From contig NZ_JAHBCL010000013.1 of NCBI RefSeq assembly GCF_018390735.1, forward strand, positions 56,604 to 120,603: a DNA stretch of 64,000 bases. The letters run 5' to 3'. Each line of letters begins with the position of its first letter. Within the stretch, counting starts at the first letter, position 1. This document shows, in pieces, positions 60,810-64,000 of the stretch. The position numbers and the translations under genes are program-made. The notes below the pieces were generated by a model. That model did not search any database. It saw nothing but the letters and a program-made list of their open reading frames with translations, and was not told the DNA's origin. The stretch comes from Fusibacter paucivorans. GTDB lineage: Bacteria; Bacillota; Clostridia; Peptostreptococcales; Acidaminobacteraceae.

Positions 60810-60842
60810 AAAAAATGGAGCCGTCTGTCGTTCAGATGCTCC
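60810..60842 (-). terminator. terminator after the DUF3795 gene
   Basis: On the minus strand GGAGCATCTG pairs with CAGACGGCTCC (one bulge, one wobble), followed by six T. It lies about 140 bases after the stop of the 60981-61427 gene. Confidence 0.65.
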
Positions 60843-60980
60843 AAATGCTTTCTTTATTTAATTATCACTTTTATGATCATCCTTTATACATTCACTACGG
60901 ATCGTCAAGACAGCTTTGATCATAATGTCTTCATTACACAATACCATTCTCAAAAAAGTTTCATGATACGATGATGGTGA

Positions 60981-61427
60981 TTAATACCTAGGCTGTTTCA
61001 CCTGTTCGTGATAATATGCAACGGCACCGATTTCCTTCATACGGTCATTGATCGATAACCATCGATCCCTCAAACGCCCTGAAAATTGCTTATCACAAGG
61101 GTATTCATCGCATTCAAAACAGAAATTAACTTTTTTCTCAATTTGACAGTTTTTAGCGGAGCATGTCGTTACAGGACAAATGACGTGATCACCACGGCAC
61201 CCGCTGCATGAAGCCTGTGAAAATGCCTTTAACACTGCATCAAATTGTTCATATCCATCAAACACATTATTACCATCGCTTTTCATCTTGGCTAAAGTCT
61301 TATAGTTGCCAAGCGATTCCAGAAGCTTTACACCCAATTGTCTAATTTCGCCATTTTCATAATCTGCACATCTTGAACAGTCAAGACCACAATGTGCCAG
61401 ACATTCTACTACATCATCATAGGTCAT
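60981..61427 (-). CDS. DUF3795 cysteine-rich protein
   Basis: 148 residues with ten cysteines: 'CGLDCSRCADY' near the N-terminus, 'CSGCRGDHVICPVTTCSAKNC' in the middle and 'CFECDEYPCDK' later. This is the DUF3795 pattern, likely binding zinc or an iron-sulfur cluster. Function is not known. GGGAGG lies seven bases before the ATG. It stands alone between the immunity operon and the exporter gene. Confidence 0.85.
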   Translation of the reverse strand: MTYDDVVECLAHCGLDCSRCADYENGEIRQLGVKLLESLGNYKTLAKMKSDGNNVFDGYEQFDAVLKAFSQASCSGCRGDHVICPVTTCSAKNCQIEKKVNFCFECDEYPCDKQFSGRLRDRWLSINDRMKEIGAVAYYHEQVKQPRY

Positions 61428-61873
61428 ACGAAGCCTCCCTTTCCTTCAATTAAAAAATGAATTAAATCGCATCTCTCATATTTTAATCCTTTCACGATAA
61501 TATGGACGATTTTTTTCATACGAAATAAAAAGTGGTCATGAAGGATCTGATAAAAGAAATGATGCAATCTCCTAAAATATTCAATTATAAGCATATCACT
61601 TGGAATTTTATTATGCAATATCATAAATTTTTCATTATTTTATACAGTGTATCCATGTCTTAACCATTGAGAAAATCGCATGATTTTAGCTATGAAGCCT
61701 TTTATGACAATACGGGCTCATTATATAACGCGATCATTAAATCCGTTTTTAACTGGCCCTGTTTAATAGCGTCTATACTGGCTCTTAAATCCAAATGTTA
61801 ATCGCGGTATAATCGTTTAGACTTTGCATACCATCCGTTTAGATTTTAAGTACAATCCGCTTAGGGAGGCACT
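61428..61873. other. intergenic region, exporter promoter with phased repeats
   Basis: Only a poor 66-codon frame on the minus strand is seen. The right end holds the exporter promoter; the rest is AT-rich with nothing I can support. Confidence 0.4.
61808..61866 (+). promoter_or_regulatory. exporter promoter with three direct repeats at 22-base steps
   Basis: A perfect TATAAT lies at 61808-61813. CGTTTAGA, CGTTTAGA and CGCTTAGG begin at 61814, 61836 and 61858, exactly 22 bases apart; the last merges into the ribosome site (GGGAGG) of the exporter gene. Confidence 0.5.
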
Positions 61874-62818
61874 ATGAAACAAATTAGAGGTAAACTATTT
61901 CTCTTTTCAGCGTTTACACTTGCAGGCACTTCAGTCATCTCCGGTTATTTTCTATCAAACCAATTAGGCAGCTTTACCATTATTGCAGTCAGCATTGGTT
62001 TTGTCATGTTTGCACTCTTGCCCTTATACGGGCGAAAATGTATTCAAGCCATTCAAACGATGTCGTTGCGCGATTGGATGATGATCTTCCTACAAGCCTT
62101 TTTCGGCATTTTTATGTTTCGAACATTTTTATTATACGGCATGAAAGGAACCACCGCTATTGAAGCCGGCATTCTTACCGGAACAACGCCTGCAATTACT
62201 TCGTTAATGGCGTTTTTTATATTGAGAGAACGTTTTTCAGCAAAAACGATCATTGGCATTTTGTGCACAGTCTTAGGAATCATGCTCTTACAGAATTTGA
62301 ATTTTTTTGGAGCAGCCTTTGCAACTGCACATTTGAAGGGAAACATGCTCGTCATCTGCGCAGCTGCCTGTGAATCAACCTTCAATATTATTTCTCGAAA
62401 GCACCGTTCCAGTGCCATAACTGAAAAAACGGTTTCATTACACCCAATGGTTCAAACGCTGTTTGTTTCAGCGGCTGCATTAATCCTTTCGTTCATCCCC
62501 GCTGCTTTTGAACAGCCTATAAATACCTTAAGCGTACTCAGCATTCAGGCATGGCTCTCATTATTCTGGTACGGTGTTATTGCAACCGCAGTATCATTTG
62601 CCTTTTTCTATGAGGGCGTCAAACGCTGCGATGCCTATACAACGGCTGCATTTTCCGGTTTAATGCCCTTAACGGCAATGCTTTTATCCATTTTTTTATT
62701 TCAAGACACCTTGCAGACTTCTCAGTGCATCGGCAGCGCACTCATCATTTTAAGCATGATCTTGATCGGCAGCAACAGCAGCGAAGAAGATGCCAACGTT
62801 TCTATTGAAGTTTCTTAA
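61874..62818 (+). CDS. DMT-superfamily (EamA) transporter
   Basis: 314 residues with ten membrane helices in two EamA halves. 'FLLYGMKGTTAIEAGILTGTTPAITSLMAFFILRERF' and 'VSFAFFYEGVKRCDAYTTAAFSGLMPLTAMLLSIFLFQDTL' are the paired family blocks. Such proteins export amino acids, metabolites or drugs; the substrate is not shown. GGGAGG precedes the ATG. An AraC-type regulator follows on the same strand. Confidence 0.9.
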   Translation: MKQIRGKLFLFSAFTLAGTSVISGYFLSNQLGSFTIIAVSIGFVMFALLPLYGRKCIQAIQTMSLRDWMMIFLQAFFGIFMFRTFLLYGMKGTTAIEAGILTGTTPAITSLMAFFILRERFSAKTIIGILCTVLGIMLLQNLNFFGAAFATAHLKGNMLVICAAACESTFNIISRKHRSSAITEKTVSLHPMVQTLFVSAAALILSFIPAAFEQPINTLSVLSIQAWLSLFWYGVIATAVSFAFFYEGVKRCDAYTTAAFSGLMPLTAMLLSIFLFQDTLQTSQCIGSALIILSMILIGSNSSEEDANVSIEVS

Positions 62819-62927
62819 ATGATGCGTACATTACTTATTTTATAAGGTGATACTTTGATTAGATTGCGCAATTGCGTTCAAGCTTTTTCATATAATAAAT
62901 GTTATGATTACATCATGAGGTGTTGGT

Positions 62928-63824
62928 GTGGAGACAAACTGGGAAAAAATAAACGCTGTCCAGCGTATGCAGGATTACATGATGATTCATCAAGATGAAA
63001 AAATCACTCTACGGGATCTTGCAGAAGCTGCTATGTACTCACCGTGGCATGCCCTTCGCGCTTTTTCAGAGCTGATTGGCAAAACGCCTTTTGAGTATTT
63101 GCGAGAGATAAGATTATCGACGGCTGCGATAAAATTAAGAGATACAAACATGCGTATCTTAAACATTGCAATAGAGGCATCATTTGATTCCCATGAAGGT
63201 TTTACCAAAGCATTTACACGCGCCTTTGCCATCTCTCCCTATGACTACCGTCAATGTACCCCGCCTATCAAACTCTTTACTTATTATCCTATACGACATT
63301 ATTATAAAACACTTATGAAAGGAGCAGAAAAAATGTCAAGTGCTGTTATTTTTACACAGATTATTGAAAGACCTGAACGCATACTCATTTTAAAGAGAGG
63401 TATAGAGGCAAAACACTATTTCGATTACTGTGAAGAAGTCGGATGTGATATTTGGGGCATTTTAGAAAGCATCAAGGGCGCTTTATATGAATCCATTGGC
63501 GTTTGGCTTCCTGAGAGCATGCGAAAACCCGGCACATCTGAATATTGTCAGGCAGTTGAAATGCCAATGAATTTTAACGGCGTTATTCCCGATGGCTTTG
63601 AAAAAATTACTGTCCCTAAATGTCAATATATGCTGTTTCACGGTGAGCCGTTTCAAGATGAGGATTTCAACGATGCCATTTTAACCGTACAAAATGCCAT
63701 CAAGCAGTACAATCCAGAACGCTATGGCTGGAAGTGGGCGCCTGAGGCGGGACCGCGTTTTCAGCTTTCTCCGATAGGTAAACGCGGATACATGGAAGCT
63801 TTACCTGTGGAACCTATCAAATGA
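62928..63824 (+). CDS. AraC-family regulator with GyrI-like effector domain
   Basis: 298 residues: an N-terminal AraC double helix-turn-helix (about 10-105: 'ITLRDLAEAAMYSPWHALRAFSELIGKTPFEYLREIRL', 'ILNIAIEASFDSHEGFTKAFTRAFAISPYDYRQ') and a C-terminal GyrI-like domain (about 140-298) that binds small hydrophobic molecules, as in Rob-type regulators. The start is GTG at 62928 with GAGGTG before it. It may regulate the exporter upstream; this is an inference from position. Confidence 0.9.
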   Translation: METNWEKINAVQRMQDYMMIHQDEKITLRDLAEAAMYSPWHALRAFSELIGKTPFEYLREIRLSTAAIKLRDTNMRILNIAIEASFDSHEGFTKAFTRAFAISPYDYRQCTPPIKLFTYYPIRHYYKTLMKGAEKMSSAVIFTQIIERPERILILKRGIEAKHYFDYCEEVGCDIWGILESIKGALYESIGVWLPESMRKPGTSEYCQAVEMPMNFNGVIPDGFEKITVPKCQYMLFHGEPFQDEDFNDAILTVQNAIKQYNPERYGWKWAPEAGPRFQLSPIGKRGYMEALPVEPIK

Positions 63825-63880
63825 GCATTCAAATTTCTTTAAATCGTAAAGAAAAATAGCAAAAAGGTGAAATTTTTGTA

Positions 63881-64000
63881 ATCGGGTAGGAGAGAAAGTT
63901 AAATAACTTTCCCGACCTCCCACAGCACCGTACGTACGGGTCTCGTATACGGCGCTTCCCAAGTTTATGCATTAACAGTTTTGTATTTGTCAGAAAAGAA
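63881..64000 (-). mobile_element. group II intron, 3' end (domains V-VI), cut by window edge
   Basis: On the minus strand, 63956-63924 folds as a domain V: AGCGCCGTATACG, a short loop, then CGTACGTACGGTGCT, with the catalytic AGC at its base. Domain VI follows, containing GAAAGTTA/TAACTTTC, and the intron would end near 63881 in CCCGAT. The rest of the intron and any reverse transcriptase lie beyond the right edge. Boundaries are approximate. Confidence 0.8.

Larger units (their letters stand above)
60523..60980. other. intergenic region upstream of the lantibiotic-immunity operon
   Basis: No convincing gene is seen, in particular no lantibiotic-like peptide. On the minus strand, CCTTA is repeated at an 11-base step (60613-60617 and 60602-60606) directly before a TTGACT (60593-60598); the -10 is poor. 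A near-perfect 22-base palindrome lies at 60644-60665 and a terminator at 60810-60842. Confidence 0.45.

Noticed and set aside
60789..60974. 61-codon plus-strand frame considered as a lantibiotic precursor
   Set aside because: It has no leader-type sequence or Ser/Thr/Cys-rich core and contains the terminator of the opposite gene.
61424..61624. 66-codon minus-strand frame before the DUF3795 gene
   Set aside because: No ribosome site, odd composition for a protein, and it ends across the start of a gene that has its own good ribosome site.
1..64000. CRISPR arrays, prophage, integrase or transposase genes, rRNA genes
   Set aside because: No regularly spaced long repeats and no such genes were seen; the group II intron end is the only mobile element found.

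Overview
The window looks like a chromosomal segment of an anaerobic, low-to-moderate GC Firmicute of the class Clostridia. The evidence is a six-gene Rnf complex, a selenocysteine (Sec) set (selD, selA, selB and tRNA-Sec), and the conserved clostridial order maf-radC-mreBCD-PBP2-minCDE-rodA-radical SAM-rng-rplU-prp-rpmA-obg. A GerMN-domain protein and a GH18 wall hydrolase fit the same group. I cannot name the genus from sequence alone; the set would suit a Fusibacter/Acidaminobacter-like lineage.

Layout. 1-8628 (minus strand): a lipoprotein cut by the window edge, holA, comEC, a beta-propeller-like membrane-anchored protein, an apparently solitary N6-adenine DNA methyltransferase, and two unrecognised genes. 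8866-14876 (plus): a tightly packed glycan cassette with a polytopic membrane protein, two family 2 glycosyltransferases, an FAD oxidoreductase, an NAD-dependent epimerase and a TIM-barrel isomerase. 14854-22563: lysophospholipase-like hydrolase, plsY, tRNA-Sec, a DUF2817 peptidase-like protein, an SLH+GH18 protein, and a WalRK-like two-component pair with a GerMN protein. 22579-26914: selB, selA and selD. selD is itself a selenoprotein gene with an in-frame TGA followed by a SECIS-like hairpin, so ordinary ORF calling truncates it. 26989-28902: ComEA-like protein and a D-Ala-D-Ala carboxypeptidase.

29051-48774 (minus) is a long housekeeping block read from right to left: DUF4321, maf, radC, mreB, mreC, mreD, PBP2, minC, minD, minE, rodA, two radical-SAM-associated genes and an RNase E/G homologue; then the L21 leader with rplU-prp-rpmA; then obg, yhbY, nadD, yqeK and rsfS, followed by a YheO-type regulator and ridA. 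Together these genes set rod shape, septum placement and wall synthesis and feed ribosome assembly. 49118-54158 is the rnfCDGEAB operon, which couples ferredoxin oxidation to NAD reduction and ion pumping. 54377-56115 holds a SPOR-domain protein, a lone CheY and tRNA-Leu(GAG).

56330-64000 is more accessory: a lantibiotic-immunity-type ABC transporter with its own response regulator and kinase but no visible peptide gene, a DUF3795 protein, a DMT exporter, an AraC/GyrI regulator, and the 3' end (domains V and VI) of a group II intron that runs off the right edge. The most unusual points are the Sec-containing SelD, a sensor kinase with no AUG/GUG/UUG start upstream of its first membrane helix, an RNase E/G homologue with a substituted active-site Asn, the glycan cassette, and several near-perfect palindromes or phased direct repeats in promoter regions.
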